Source of the DNA: Streptococcus parasanguinis
Lineage (GTDB): Bacteria; Bacillota; Bacilli; Lactobacillales; Streptococcaceae
DNA: 64,000 bases
Reading direction: 5' to 3'
Assembly: GCF_016648855.1 (NCBI RefSeq)
Contig: NZ_JACLQU010000010.1
Location: 21,757 to 85,756 of the forward strand
Shown piece by piece: positions 1 through 9,753 of this stretch (positions within the stretch are counted from its first letter, which is position 1; each line of letters starts with the position of its first letter). The notes beneath the pieces were generated by a model, which saw nothing but the letters and a program-made list of their open reading frames with translations, was not told the origin of the DNA and did not search any database. The position numbers and the translations under genes were made by a program.

Positions 1-2306
1 GCTACCAATTTGTTTTTCTTTTTGTGAATAGCAACTTCTTGCTGACGAATGCTAGCGATAGCTTGTGTGTATTGGTCAAGATCCAGAGCAAAAAATTCTG
101 GTGTATCAAAAGAGACTGTCGAATTTTCTGGAAAACTCATACGAATAGTAACTGTTTCCTCTGTGTCAAAATGGCCAATCGAAAAGAATGGAAAGGCATT
201 ATCAATGGTATAGCGTTGGGTCTGTCCATTGTAGCTGATTTCAATATCTTTTCGATCATCGTTTGAAAATTGTAAATTTGGAACATTGACATATAGTTGG
301 CTATGGGCAGGAACCGTTACTTCATATTGAATACTTGCGTAGGAAAGATGACTATCTTCTTCAATTTTTGCAGTTTGCAACGAAGATGTAGTATTTTGTG
401 AAGTAGGCGAGAGAATATTTAATTTCTTATAAAATTTATATTTTTCATCTGTGATTTGATGGATGAATCGTGTCTGATTATCCAGTGTCAAATTCGTAAA
501 GGAAGTATTTTTATAAGGTTTTGCTGACAGAAAGGCGATTGGTAAGGCATATTCGTTTTCTGAAAGTGAGACTCCATTTTTGGTTGCAATCTCTTTAAAT
601 CCAAATTTTTGAACAGGTTGTTGGCTTAAATTATAGCGAACACCAAATAGACTATCCATTAAAATAGAATTGTTTTGGTATCTAAGATTGAGGTTGGTTC
701 CTTCAGATTTAAATCCAAGTTTGTCTAATGTCGAACTAGCATCCGTATTTCGTACAGATGAAAATTGAGAAATTCCATTATAACCATACTTCATGCTATC
801 ATTGCCCGTTTGTGGCTGTAAAATCTCAGTCCGATAATTAGAGTCTGTCTTCTCTCTTACTAAGGATTGGATGGCTTTTAAGTCTCGTTCGTAGGATGAC
901 CGAGAAGCAAAGACCCATTCATTCGCAATTCCTTCCATTTGATAATAACTATTCACCGATAATTCAAAGATGGAGAAAAACAGGATTGAAAGATAGAAAA
1001 GTCTAGGCGGTATCTTTTTTAGGATAAATCCTAAACAGACCAAATAGAAAGCAATTAAAAATTCAAAAGTAACAATGAAATTGACTGCATCTAAAAATTT
1101 ATAGTGACTGCTGTAAAGGACAGTTGCTCCAAATCCTAGAATAAGGAGGAAATTAGCAAGACTAAAACGAATCCAAGTGATCTCCTCTATTCTATTTAGT
1201 ACTTCTCCTGCCATCAGAATAATCGTCAAAGAAAAGATCCAAGAGTATCGATGAAGAAACATATTTGGCGCGTGCATACCTTGCCAAAGGAGATCTAATA
1301 ATTGAAAACGAAAACTCAAAATAAGAATGGTCAAAAGTATAAAGTAAGAAAGTTTCACGTGAAACTTGATCGACTTTACAAAGAAAAAGGTAATCGCTAA
1401 AAGAAGTGGAAATAATCCCACGTAGATCATTGGAATTGATCCATATTTAGTAGTGTCAAAACTTCCAATGAAATTTTTTGCAAATACGTCAAGATACCAA
1501 CTTTTTTCTGTAAAGATACTGTCAACCTTTGAAAAACTTTCTCCATGAGTGCGTAAATCCAAGAAGGTTGGATATAACATCACAAGGCTTGTTATAACTG
1601 ATAAAAGAGATACAATCACAAAATGAAAGAAGCGTTTTCCAATTCCTTTGATGTCCCATGATAGTTGTGTCAAGTACCATAAAATGAGAAAAATAGACAT
1701 CATAAACCCAAAATAATAATTTTGGATAAACAAGCTGGTTAAGCTGATAAAGTAGAGAATCTCTCCCTCATTGTAAATGAGTTTTTTGAATCCATAAAGA
1801 ATTAATGGTGCTAGGATAAAAACATCTAGCCAAGTTTTGATTTCAATTTGGCTGATAGCAAAGCTCATAAGAGCAAATGATGTTGAAAGGGTAAGAACCA
1901 GGGATCTAGGAATTTTAGAAAACATTCCATGTAAACTAATATAAGTGCTTAACCCAATAGCTCCAAATTTAAGAAGAGTGATGAGGTAAACAGCATCCGG
2001 CATGGATTGTGCATTAAAAAAGTAGACAAGAGGAGAAAAGAAACTTCCTAGATAATAGCTACTGAGTGCATAGAAATTAATACCTAATCCACTTTGAAAA
2101 CTGTAAAATAGGCTATCTGTCCCATGTAAAATATTTCGAAGTGTGGTATCAAAAATGACATACTGATGATAACCATCTCCTAATAAGGGGGATGTATCAC
2201 TGTTCCAGTAAATTCCTTGTGAGAGGTAAATAAAGAACATCATGATAGCTGGAATCAGGAAAGAAGATACTATAAAAAGGGATGTTTTTAGCTTTGTTTT
2301 ATTCAT
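1..2306 (-). CDS. YfhO family polytopic membrane protein (partial, C-terminus outside window)
   Basis: An open frame on the minus strand starts at the ATG at 2304-2306 and runs off the left edge, giving about 768 codons without a C-terminus. The translation is rich in membrane helices, with a loop near the N-terminus reading YWNSDTSPLLGDGYHQYV. That matches the YfhO family (large membrane proteins related to GT-C glycosyltransferases, linked in Firmicutes to lipoteichoic-acid glycosylation). The last residues in the window form a Gln/Lys-rich stretch, and family members are usually 850-900 aa, so roughly 90 residues are missing. It lies downstream of the ABC-F gene on the same strand with a hairpin between. 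The gene contains an exact parS core at 1352-1365. Family assignment is fairly firm; substrate is not known from the sequence. Confidence 0.75.
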   Translation of the reverse strand, partial: MNKTKLKTSLFIVSSFLIPAIMMFFIYLSQGIYWNSDTSPLLGDGYHQYVIFDTTLRNILHGTDSLFYSFQSGLGINFYALSSYYLGSFFSPLVYFFNAQSMPDAVYLITLLKFGAIGLSTYISLHGMFSKIPRSLVLTLSTSFALMSFAISQIEIKTWLDVFILAPLILYGFKKLIYNEGEILYFISLTSLFIQNYYFGFMMSIFLILWYLTQLSWDIKGIGKRFFHFVIVSLLSVITSLVMLYPTFLDLRTHGESFSKVDSIFTEKSWYLDVFAKNFIGSFDTTKYGSIPMIYVGLFPLLLAITFFFVKSIKFHVKLSYFILLTILILSFRFQLLDLLWQGMHAPNMFLHRYSWIFSLTIILMAGEVLNRIEEITWIRFSLANFLLILGFGATVLYSSHYKFLDAVNFIVTFEFLIAFYLVCLGFILKKIPPRLFYLSILFFSIFELSVNSYYQMEGIANEWVFASRSSYERDLKAIQSLVREKTDSNYRTEILQPQTGNDSMKYGYNGISQFSSVRNTDASSTLDKLGFKSEGTNLNLRYQNNSILMDSLFGVRYNLSQQPVQKFGFKEIATKNGVSLSENEYALPIAFLSAKPYKNTSFTNLTLDNQTRFIHQITDEKYKFYKKLNILSPTSQNTTSSLQTAKIEEDSHLSYASIQYEVTVPAHSQLYVNVPNLQFSNDDRKDIEISYNGQTQRYTIDNAFPFFSIGHFDTEETVTIRMSFPENSTVSFDTPEFFALDLDQYTQAIASIRQQEVAIHKKKNKLV
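1351..1366. other. parS-like ParB binding site inside the YfhO gene
   Basis: The 14-bp perfect palindrome GTTTCACGTGAAAC at 1352-1365 is the core of the parS consensus known from Bacillus and streptococci. It is read in frame as Phe-His-Val-Lys. ParB binding itself is inferred. Confidence 0.75.
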
Positions 2307-2318
2307 ATATTTCTACTG

Positions 2319-2351
2319 AAAGAGCCTGAAATAATGATTTCAGGGCTCTTT
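2319..2351 (-). terminator. Hairpin between ABC-F gene and YfhO gene
   Basis: Arms AAAGAGCC-TGAAAT and ATTTCAGGGCTCTTT pair with a single bulge around a four-base loop. On the minus strand only a short T stretch follows, so it may be a weak or partial terminator after the ABC-F gene. The better T-tract lies on the + side, where no gene arrives. Confidence 0.5.
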
Positions 2352-2355
2352 ATTT

Positions 2356-3981
2356 TTATGATTGACTCCAAAGTTCTTTCACTTTTGCTTGAACTTCTTC
2401 ATTTTCAAGAAACTCATCATAGGTTTCATCAATACGATCGATTACGCCGTTTTTTGAAAGAACGATAATATGGTTGGCGAGTGTTTGAATGAATTCGTGG
2501 TCATGGCTAGCAAAGATAATCGATTCTTTAAAATTCTTCAATCCATCATTCAAACTTGAAATAGACTCCAAATCCAAGTGATTGGTTGGATCATCTAGTA
2601 CAAGAACATTTGACTTGAGGAGCATCAATTTAGACAACATGACACGAACTTTTTCTCCCCCTGACAAGACGTTGACAGACTTGTTAACTTCGTCACCCGA
2701 AAAGAGCATACGTCCTAAGAAACCACGAAGGAAAGTATTGTCATCTTCTTCTTTACTTGCAAATTGACGAAGCCAATCAAGAATACTTTCACCACCTGCA
2801 AAATCACGATTGTTGTCTTTTGGTAGATATGATCGACTAGTTGTAACTCCCCACTTGACAGTTCCTTCATATTCAATATCATCCATCAATGCACGGATCA
2901 AAGCGGTTGTTTGAATATCGTTCTGTCCGATAAGGGCGGTTTTGTCACCAGGACGTAAGATAAAGCTGATATTGTCAAGGATTTTTTCTCCATCAATCTT
3001 GACAGAAAGATTTTCAACTGTCAAGAGATCGTTACCAATTTCTCGTTCTGCCTTAAAGTTGATAAATGGGTACTTCCGACTAGAGGGAACAATTTCTTCA
3101 AGTTCAATCTTGTCAAGCATTTTTTTACGCGAAGTTGCTTGTTTTGATTTTGAAGCGTTGGCTGAGAAACGCGCGACAAACTCTTGTAATTGTTTAATTT
3201 TTTCTTCAGCTTTTGCATTTCTATCTGCTTGTAATTTTGCTGCAAGTTCAGAAGATTCTTTCCAGAAATCATAGTTTCCGACGTAAAGTTTAATTTTTCC
3301 AAAGTCAAGATCCGCCATATGGGTGCAGACTTTATTCAAAAAGTGGCGGTCATGGGATACAACGATAACCGTATTTTCAAAATCAATCAAAAAATCTTCT
3401 AACCAGGTAATGGATTGAATATCCAATCCATTGGTCGGCTCGTCCAAAAGAAGGACATCTGGTTTACCAAAAAGGGCTTTAGCTAAGAGAACTTTCACTT
3501 TATCCCCATTGGCTAACTCGCTCATAGTTTGGTAATGAAGGTCTTCTGAAATATTTAGATTTTGAAGCAATTGAGATGCTTCACTTTCTGCTTCCCATCC
3601 ACCAAGTTCGGCAAATTCACCTTCAAGTTCAGCTGCACGGACACCATCTTCATCAGAGAAATCTTCTTTCATGTAGATAGCATCTTTCTCTTTCATAATG
3701 TTGTAGAGCTTTTCATTTCCCATAATGACAACATCGATGACCCGCTCGTCTTCGTAGTCAAAGTGATTTTGACGCAAAACAGACAAACGTTCATCAGGGC
3801 CAAGAGAAATATGACCAGTTGTTGGTTCAATATCTCCAGCTAAAATTTTTAAAAAGGTTGACTTTCCAGCACCGTTGGCACCGATGAGACCGTACGTATT
3901 TCCTTCTGTAAAGTTGATATTGACATCGTCAAACAATTTTCGATCACTAAAACGTAGTGAGACGTCTGATACTGTAAGCAA
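2356..3981 (-). CDS. ABC-F family ATPase (YkpA/YbiT-like) with asymmetric ATP sites
   Basis: A 541-residue protein with two ABC domains and no membrane segments, typical of ABC-F proteins that act on ribosomes. Domain 1 has a good Walker A (GANGAGKST, 34-42) and Walker B Glu (LLLDEP, about 177-182), but its signature is LANGDKVKV (156-164) instead of LSGG. Domain 2 has a normal signature (LSGGEKVRV, 439-447), but its Walker A is GQNDIQTT (352-359), without the Lys, and its Walker B ends LDDP, with Asp464 where the catalytic Glu should be. One composite ATP site is therefore intact and the other is degenerate in all three elements. The start is TTG at 3979-3981, preceded by AGGAG at seven bases; no better ATG exists. 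Target and phenotype are unknown. Confidence 0.88.
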   Translation of the reverse strand: MLTVSDVSLRFSDRKLFDDVNINFTEGNTYGLIGANGAGKSTFLKILAGDIEPTTGHISLGPDERLSVLRQNHFDYEDERVIDVVIMGNEKLYNIMKEKDAIYMKEDFSDEDGVRAAELEGEFAELGGWEAESEASQLLQNLNISEDLHYQTMSELANGDKVKVLLAKALFGKPDVLLLDEPTNGLDIQSITWLEDFLIDFENTVIVVSHDRHFLNKVCTHMADLDFGKIKLYVGNYDFWKESSELAAKLQADRNAKAEEKIKQLQEFVARFSANASKSKQATSRKKMLDKIELEEIVPSSRKYPFINFKAEREIGNDLLTVENLSVKIDGEKILDNISFILRPGDKTALIGQNDIQTTALIRALMDDIEYEGTVKWGVTTSRSYLPKDNNRDFAGGESILDWLRQFASKEEDDNTFLRGFLGRMLFSGDEVNKSVNVLSGGEKVRVMLSKLMLLKSNVLVLDDPTNHLDLESISSLNDGLKNFKESIIFASHDHEFIQTLANHIIVLSKNGVIDRIDETYDEFLENEEVQAKVKELWSQS

Positions 3982-4046
3982 TGATTTTCTCCTCTTTCTA
4001 TAATGTCTTCATTTTACTAGAAAATAGGGGAAAATTCAACTTTTTT

Positions 4047-4097
4047 ACTGTCAATTTGTTTTTACAACTATGTAAACTAAATTGACAGTTTAGTAAA
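4047..4097. repeat. Inverted repeat with TTTACA-N4-TGTAAA palindrome upstream of trpS
   Basis: Arms 4047-4066 and 4071-4089 are nearly perfect inverse copies. The centre is TTTACA-ACTA-TGTAAA (4061-4076), followed 21 bp later by a related TTGACA-GTTT-AGTAAA (4082-4097). It sits between the divergent ABC-F gene and trpS and could be an operator pair or a hairpin. Confidence 0.6.
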
Positions 4098-4152
4098 GTG
4101 TTAATTCCTTACAAACATAGAGGATAGACTAACATTTTCAACTAGAAAGTGC

Positions 4153-4180
4153 TATAATGATAGGGATAACGATTAAGGAG
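4153..4180 (+). promoter_or_regulatory. trpS -10 box and ribosome binding site
   Basis: TATAAT at 4153-4158 is a consensus -10 element; no convincing -35 is visible. AAGGAG at 4175-4180 lies six bases before the ATG at 4187 and decides that start over the in-frame ATG at 4157, which overlaps the -10 box. I see no T-box leader. Confidence 0.6.
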
Positions 4181-4186
4181 AAGAGT

Positions 4187-5215
4187 ATGACAAAACCCAT
4201 CATTCTGACAGGAGATAGACCAACAGGAAAACTCCATATTGGCCACTATGTAGGTTCTTTAAAAAATCGCGTCTTGTTACAAAATAAAGACGAGTATAAT
4301 ATGTTTGTTTTCCTAGCAGACCAGCAAGCTTTGACAGACCATGCAAAAGATCCAAAAACGATTGTAGAATCTATTGGTAATGTTGCCTTGGATTATCTTG
4401 CAGCTGGACTAGATCCTGAAAAAGTTACGATTTTCATTCAAAGTCAGATTCCTGAATTAGCGGAATTGACCATGTATTACATGAATCTTGTATCTTTGGC
4501 GCGACTTGAAAGAAACCCAACTGTAAAAACCGAGATTTCTCAAAAGGGTTTTGGTGAGAGTATACCTACAGGATTTTTGGTATACCCTATTTCGCAAGCA
4601 GCCGATATCACAGCCTTTAAAGCGAATTTTGTTCCTGTAGGAAATGACCAAAAGCCAATGATTGAACAAACTCGTGAGATTGTTCGTTCCTTTAATCATG
4701 CATACAACACAGATACTTTGGTGGAACCGGAAGGGATTTATCCTGAAAATGAAGCAGCAGGGCGCTTACCTGGTTTAGACGGAAATGCTAAGATGTCTAA
4801 ATCGTTGAATAATGGCATTTACCTAGCTGATGATGCAGATACTTTAAAGAAAAAAGTGATGAGTATGTATACTGATCCTGATCATATTAAAGTAGAGGAT
4901 CCAGGAAAAATTGAAGGAAATATGGTATTTCATTACCTGGATGTATTTGGCCGTCCAGAAGATGCAGCTGAAATTGCAGAAATGAAAGAACATTATCAAC
5001 GTGGTGGACTTGGTGATGTAAAGACCAAACGATATCTTTTAGAAATTTTAGATCGTGAATTAAGACCAATTCGTGAAAGACGCCTTGAGTTTGCAAAGGA
5101 TATGGGGGAAGTTTACTCTGTTCTTGAAAAAGGAAGTGAGCGCGCTCGAAATGTAGCAGCTCAAACACTGGATGAAGTAAAATCTGCGATGGGAATTACC
5201 TATTTTAAAAAATAA
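4187..5215 (+). CDS. trpS: Tryptophan--tRNA ligase
   Basis: A class I aminoacyl-tRNA synthetase that charges tRNA-Trp in the cytoplasm. HIGH is at residues 17-20 ([11 protein letters not shown]) and KMSKS at 202-206 ([10 protein letters not shown]), both intact, and the 342-residue length is normal for bacterial TrpRS. The AAGGAG site supports the start at 4187. It is followed by guaB on the same strand with its own promoter. The trpS-guaB-recF arrangement is typical of the origin-proximal region of streptococcal chromosomes. Confidence 0.96.
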   Translation: MTKPIILTGDRPTGKLHIGHYVGSLKNRVLLQNKDEYNMFVFLADQQALTDHAKDPKTIVESIGNVALDYLAAGLDPEKVTIFIQSQIPELAELTMYYMNLVSLARLERNPTVKTEISQKGFGESIPTGFLVYPISQAADITAFKANFVPVGNDQKPMIEQTREIVRSFNHAYNTDTLVEPEGIYPENEAAGRLPGLDGNAKMSKSLNNGIYLADDADTLKKKVMSMYTDPDHIKVEDPGKIEGNMVFHYLDVFGRPEDAAEIAEMKEHYQRGGLGDVKTKRYLLEILDRELRPIRERRLEFAKDMGEVYSVLEKGSERARNVAAQTLDEVKSAMGITYFKK

Positions 5216-5275
5216 AACGACTTCAGTAATAGCGAACATTTCTTTACTGTTCATTGATAATTTACCAATAAATGA

Positions 5276-6840
<1,565 letters not shown>

Positions 6841-6841
6841 A

Positions 6842-6857
6842 TTTACACATTTGTAAA
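6842..6857. promoter_or_regulatory. TTTACA-N4-TGTAAA palindrome after guaB
   Basis: An exact copy of the palindrome (spacer CATT), two bases after the guaB stop and before the terminator stem. It is one of several matching intergenic sites in the window. Function unknown. Confidence 0.5.
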
Positions 6858-6864
6858 CAAAAAT

Positions 6865-6898
6865 AACAGCATCTTGACAATTCTGTCAAGATGCTGTT
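6865..6898. terminator. Bidirectional terminator shared by guaB and recF
   Basis: Perfect 15-bp arms (6865-6879 and 6884-6898) with an ATTC loop. A-rich and T-rich flanks allow termination in both directions. The last codons and stop of recF lie inside the right arm. Confidence 0.85.
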
Positions 6899-7980
6899 TT
6901 GATATGACCGGCTTGAACAGTGAAAATTTTCAACTCTTCAGGCAGGTCTTTTAAATGATCGAGAGTGGTCGTTGTAATAAATGTTTGAATATTATTAGAG
7001 ATGGTTTCAAGTAGTTGAAGTTGACGATAATTGTCAAGTTCGCTCATGACATCGTCAAGTAATAAAATAGGCTTTTCTCTTGTGATTTCTTCCATCAATT
7101 CGATTTCTGCTAATTTTAGAGAGAGAACAACACTTCGATGCTGGCCTTGACTACCAAAGGTAGCATTCATATTATTGATAAAAAATGCCAAATCATCCCT
7201 GTGAGGCCCAATACTTGTTGTTTTCCTAAAAATATCCTTCTGACGGTTTTTTTCCAACATAGAGAGAAACTGCTCTTCTATATCATTTCCTTCTTCAGAA
7301 AAAACAGTTGGCTGATATTGAATCGATAGGTCTTCTTTGTTGTCAGAAAGTCGAGTGTGTTTTTCTTTTGCTTTAGCTTCTAATTTCTTAATAAACTCAA
7401 GCCGATGATGGATGACGCGACTTCCAAAACTAGCTAGTTGTGAATCTAAGACCTCCAAAAATGTAGCATCAATTTTTTCCGAATTTTTTAGATAACTGTT
7501 TCTTTGTTTCAGTACATGGTTGTATTGAGATAAGTCGGATAAATAGAGAGGTTTCATCTGACCTAATTCAATGTCAATAAACTTTCGACGCCCTGCAGGT
7601 GATCCTTTGATCAGTTGCAAATCTTCGGGTGCGAAAAGGACAACATTCATATGGCCAATATAGTTTGATAATTTGGCTTGTTTCAAATGATTTACCTTAG
7701 TTATCCGACCTTTTGGTGTCAAGGAAATTTCTAATGGAAGGGGCCCAGTTTCTCTTTGTAATTGACCAGAAACTTTAAAATCGGTGGATTCAAAATAGAT
7801 GAGATCTCTATCATTTCGTGTTCGATGACTTCTGGTTAAAGCTAGAAAATAAATTGATTCGAGAATATTGGTCTTTCCTTGAGCATTTTGACCTAGGAAA
7901 ATATTTAATCCAGGATGAAACTCGACTTCAAGTTCTTGATAATTACGAAAATGTTGAATGGATAACTGTTTTAACCACAT
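6886..7980 (-). CDS. recF: DNA replication and repair protein RecF
   Basis: RecF is an SMC-like ATPase that loads RecA at single-strand gaps in the RecFOR pathway. In this 364-residue protein the Walker A is GQNAQGKT (30-37) and the late Walker B is [12 protein letters not shown]. An SQGQHRS signature region precedes it. Length is normal. The start ATG (7978-7980) overlaps the yaaA stop by one base in a TAATG junction, so the pair is translationally coupled. Its last codons form part of the shared terminator stem. Confidence 0.96.
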   Translation of the reverse strand: MWLKQLSIQHFRNYQELEVEFHPGLNIFLGQNAQGKTNILESIYFLALTRSHRTRNDRDLIYFESTDFKVSGQLQRETGPLPLEISLTPKGRITKVNHLKQAKLSNYIGHMNVVLFAPEDLQLIKGSPAGRRKFIDIELGQMKPLYLSDLSQYNHVLKQRNSYLKNSEKIDATFLEVLDSQLASFGSRVIHHRLEFIKKLEAKAKEKHTRLSDNKEDLSIQYQPTVFSEEGNDIEEQFLSMLEKNRQKDIFRKTTSIGPHRDDLAFFINNMNATFGSQGQHRSVVLSLKLAEIELMEEITREKPILLLDDVMSELDNYRQLQLLETISNNIQTFITTTTLDHLKDLPEELKIFTVQAGHIKTAS

Positions 7981-8342
7981 TACGAGATACCAGGAAAGCG
8001 AATTGCTTTTTCTTTTTTGTTAGTCTTTGTCGGTTGTTTCTTTTGTTGTTGATTGAGTTGCTTGACAAGTTTAGCAACACGTTCCTTTTCTTCCTTCTCT
8101 TTAAGATGCTCTTCTATTTCTTCTTGAGAAGGTTCAAGAATGGTGATAGTAATGCTCAGTTCAGGAATGTCAATTTGATCATTGACACGAAGTTTACGGC
8201 CTCTCCGTTGTTCTAATTCACCATTAACAAAGACTTCTTTTTCTTGAAGAAAGGCTTTGATTGCACCACCACTCTGTATAATACCGAGTTCTTTTAAGAT
8301 TGCTTGTAATGTAATAAAGTCATCAAATAATTTGTAATTCAT
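7980..8342 (-). CDS. yaaA: S4 domain-containing protein YaaA
   Basis: A 120-residue protein whose first 70 residues form an S4-type RNA-binding domain ([20 protein letters not shown]...[10 protein letters not shown]). A charged Glu/Lys-rich tail follows and ends in RFPG. Small YaaA proteins sit directly upstream of recF in many Firmicutes, as here. They are thought to bind RNA or ribosomes, but the role is unproven. The tail is longer than in the roughly 70-residue Bacillus protein. Transcription probably starts from the extended -10 at 8363-8368. Confidence 0.85.
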   Translation of the reverse strand: MNYKLFDDFITLQAILKELGIIQSGGAIKAFLQEKEVFVNGELEQRRGRKLRVNDQIDIPELSITITILEPSQEEIEEHLKEKEEKERVAKLVKQLNQQQKKQPTKTNKKEKAIRFPGIS

Positions 8343-8362
8343 AGTTCACCTCTTTGCGTGTT

Positions 8363-8368
8363 ATTATA
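8363..8368 (-). promoter_or_regulatory. -10 element of the yaaA-recF operon
   Basis: Read on the minus strand this is TGG-TATAAT, an extended -10, about 20 bases before the yaaA ATG. No clear -35 was found. Confidence 0.55.
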
Positions 8369-8459
8369 CCATATTTTTAGTTTTTCTAGGGTAGAGAATG
8401 TTGAGTGATTTGAGGAGCTTTTTCACAGTTTGAATTAGGATTTTAGTGTGATTTCATGT

Positions 8460-8491
8460 TATAATGAAAGTTACTATTGAGTAGAACGAGG
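8460..8491 (+). promoter_or_regulatory. Extended -10 and ribosome binding site for the M16 pair
   Basis: TGT-TATAAT ends at 8465, and GAGG at 8488-8491 precedes the ATG at 8498 by six bases. This argues against the upstream in-frame TTG at 8477. Confidence 0.6.
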
Positions 8492-8497
8492 ATGAAA

Positions 8498-9745
8498 ATG
8501 GAATTAGTAAAGGGCGTGAATCTTCACTTTCTTCAATCAAAAAAATTTAAAACCAATAAAATTAAGGTCCGTTTTTCATCGCCATTAGATGAAAATACCG
8601 TGGCTGCGCGTGTTTTAGTAGCCTGTATGATGGAAACTGCAAATCAAAAATATCCAACTTCACAATTATTCCGTGAAAAATTAGCGAGTCTATACGGGGT
8701 AGAATTGTCCACCTCAGTCTCTAAGAGGGGGCGTGTTCATTATGTTGATTTGAATATTTCCTTTGTGCGCGATGACTTTTTGAGCAAGAAAAATGTGCTT
8801 ACTGATGAGGTTTTGGACATTATAGAAACTATCTTCTTTTCACCTTTGGTAGTAGAAGATCATTTTGGCAGTGATACATTTGACGTTGAAAAGAAAAATA
8901 CGATTTCCGATTTGGAGTCAGAAATTGAAGAGCCTTATTATTATGCACATGGGCAATTGAATCAACTATTTTTTGAAGACGAAACAATCGGGATGTCAAG
9001 ATTGGGGAAAGTTGATTTAGCGAGACAAGAGACAGCTCAAAGTTCTCTTGAACAGTTTCATCAGATGCTCCAATTAGATAACATTGACTTCTTTTTCATA
9101 GGCGATTTTAATGAGGTCGCTATTGTGGATCGAGTGAACCAGTTTGAATTCAAGCCACGTGATAACAATTTGTCTGTCAACTATCAACAACCTTTTACAA
9201 ATGTTGTTAGAGAAAAGTTAGAGCAAAAACAAAACCAACAATCTATTTTAGAATTAGGTTATCATTTTTCTACCCAGTATGGAGAATCTCTCCATATCCC
9301 CCTAGTTGTATTAAATGGGATGCTGGGAGCTTTCTCGCATTCGAGACTTTTTCAAATAATTCGTGAGAAAGAAGGACTTGCTTATACCATCTCTAGCCAT
9401 TTTGATATTTTTACAGGCTTTATGAGAGTTTTTGCAGGCATTGATAAGGAATCTCGTACGAAAGTAATGACCTTGATTATGAGACAGTTGAATGATTTAA
9501 AACGAGGCAAGTTTACAGAGTCAGAGCTTCAATTGACAAAAGAAATGTTGGTGAATACGACCTTATTAGCACAGGATCGGCAAAATACCTTGATTGAAAG
9601 GGAATATCTGAAAACGATCCTAGGAACGAAAGTCCTTTCTTTAGAAGAGTGGTTAGAATCCATCGATAAGGTTAGTAGAGAAGAAATTATTGAAGTGGCA
9701 AAAACAATTAATTTACAGTCTGTTTATTTTATGGAAGGAAAGTAG
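8498..9745 (+). CDS. Inactive M16 (pitrilysin-like) peptidase homologue, YmfF-type
   Basis: A 415-residue M16-fold protein whose first half lacks the zinc-binding HXXEH motif. The corresponding region reads VLVACMMETANQKYP, so it is probably non-catalytic. Its partner follows after eight bases and keeps the motif. This matches the YmfF/YmfH pair of Bacillus and streptococci, in which an inactive and an active subunit cooperate; database names tie the pair to modification of elongation factor P, which I cannot test here. The start at 8498 is chosen by the GAGG spacing; TTG at 8477 would add seven residues. Confidence 0.82.
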   Translation: MELVKGVNLHFLQSKKFKTNKIKVRFSSPLDENTVAARVLVACMMETANQKYPTSQLFREKLASLYGVELSTSVSKRGRVHYVDLNISFVRDDFLSKKNVLTDEVLDIIETIFFSPLVVEDHFGSDTFDVEKKNTISDLESEIEEPYYYAHGQLNQLFFEDETIGMSRLGKVDLARQETAQSSLEQFHQMLQLDNIDFFFIGDFNEVAIVDRVNQFEFKPRDNNLSVNYQQPFTNVVREKLEQKQNQQSILELGYHFSTQYGESLHIPLVVLNGMLGAFSHSRLFQIIREKEGLAYTISSHFDIFTGFMRVFAGIDKESRTKVMTLIMRQLNDLKRGKFTESELQLTKEMLVNTTLLAQDRQNTLIEREYLKTILGTKVLSLEEWLESIDKVSREEIIEVAKTINLQSVYFMEGK

Positions 9746-9753
9746 TGTAAAGA

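Noticed and set aside
24..266. Short + strand open frame at the left edge
   Set aside because: It lies antisense to the long YfhO frame and has no ribosome binding site or recognisable domain.
4061..4076. CopY copper operator
   Set aside because: cop boxes have TACA-N2-TGTA; here the spacer is four bases at every exact site, and no copper genes are adjacent.
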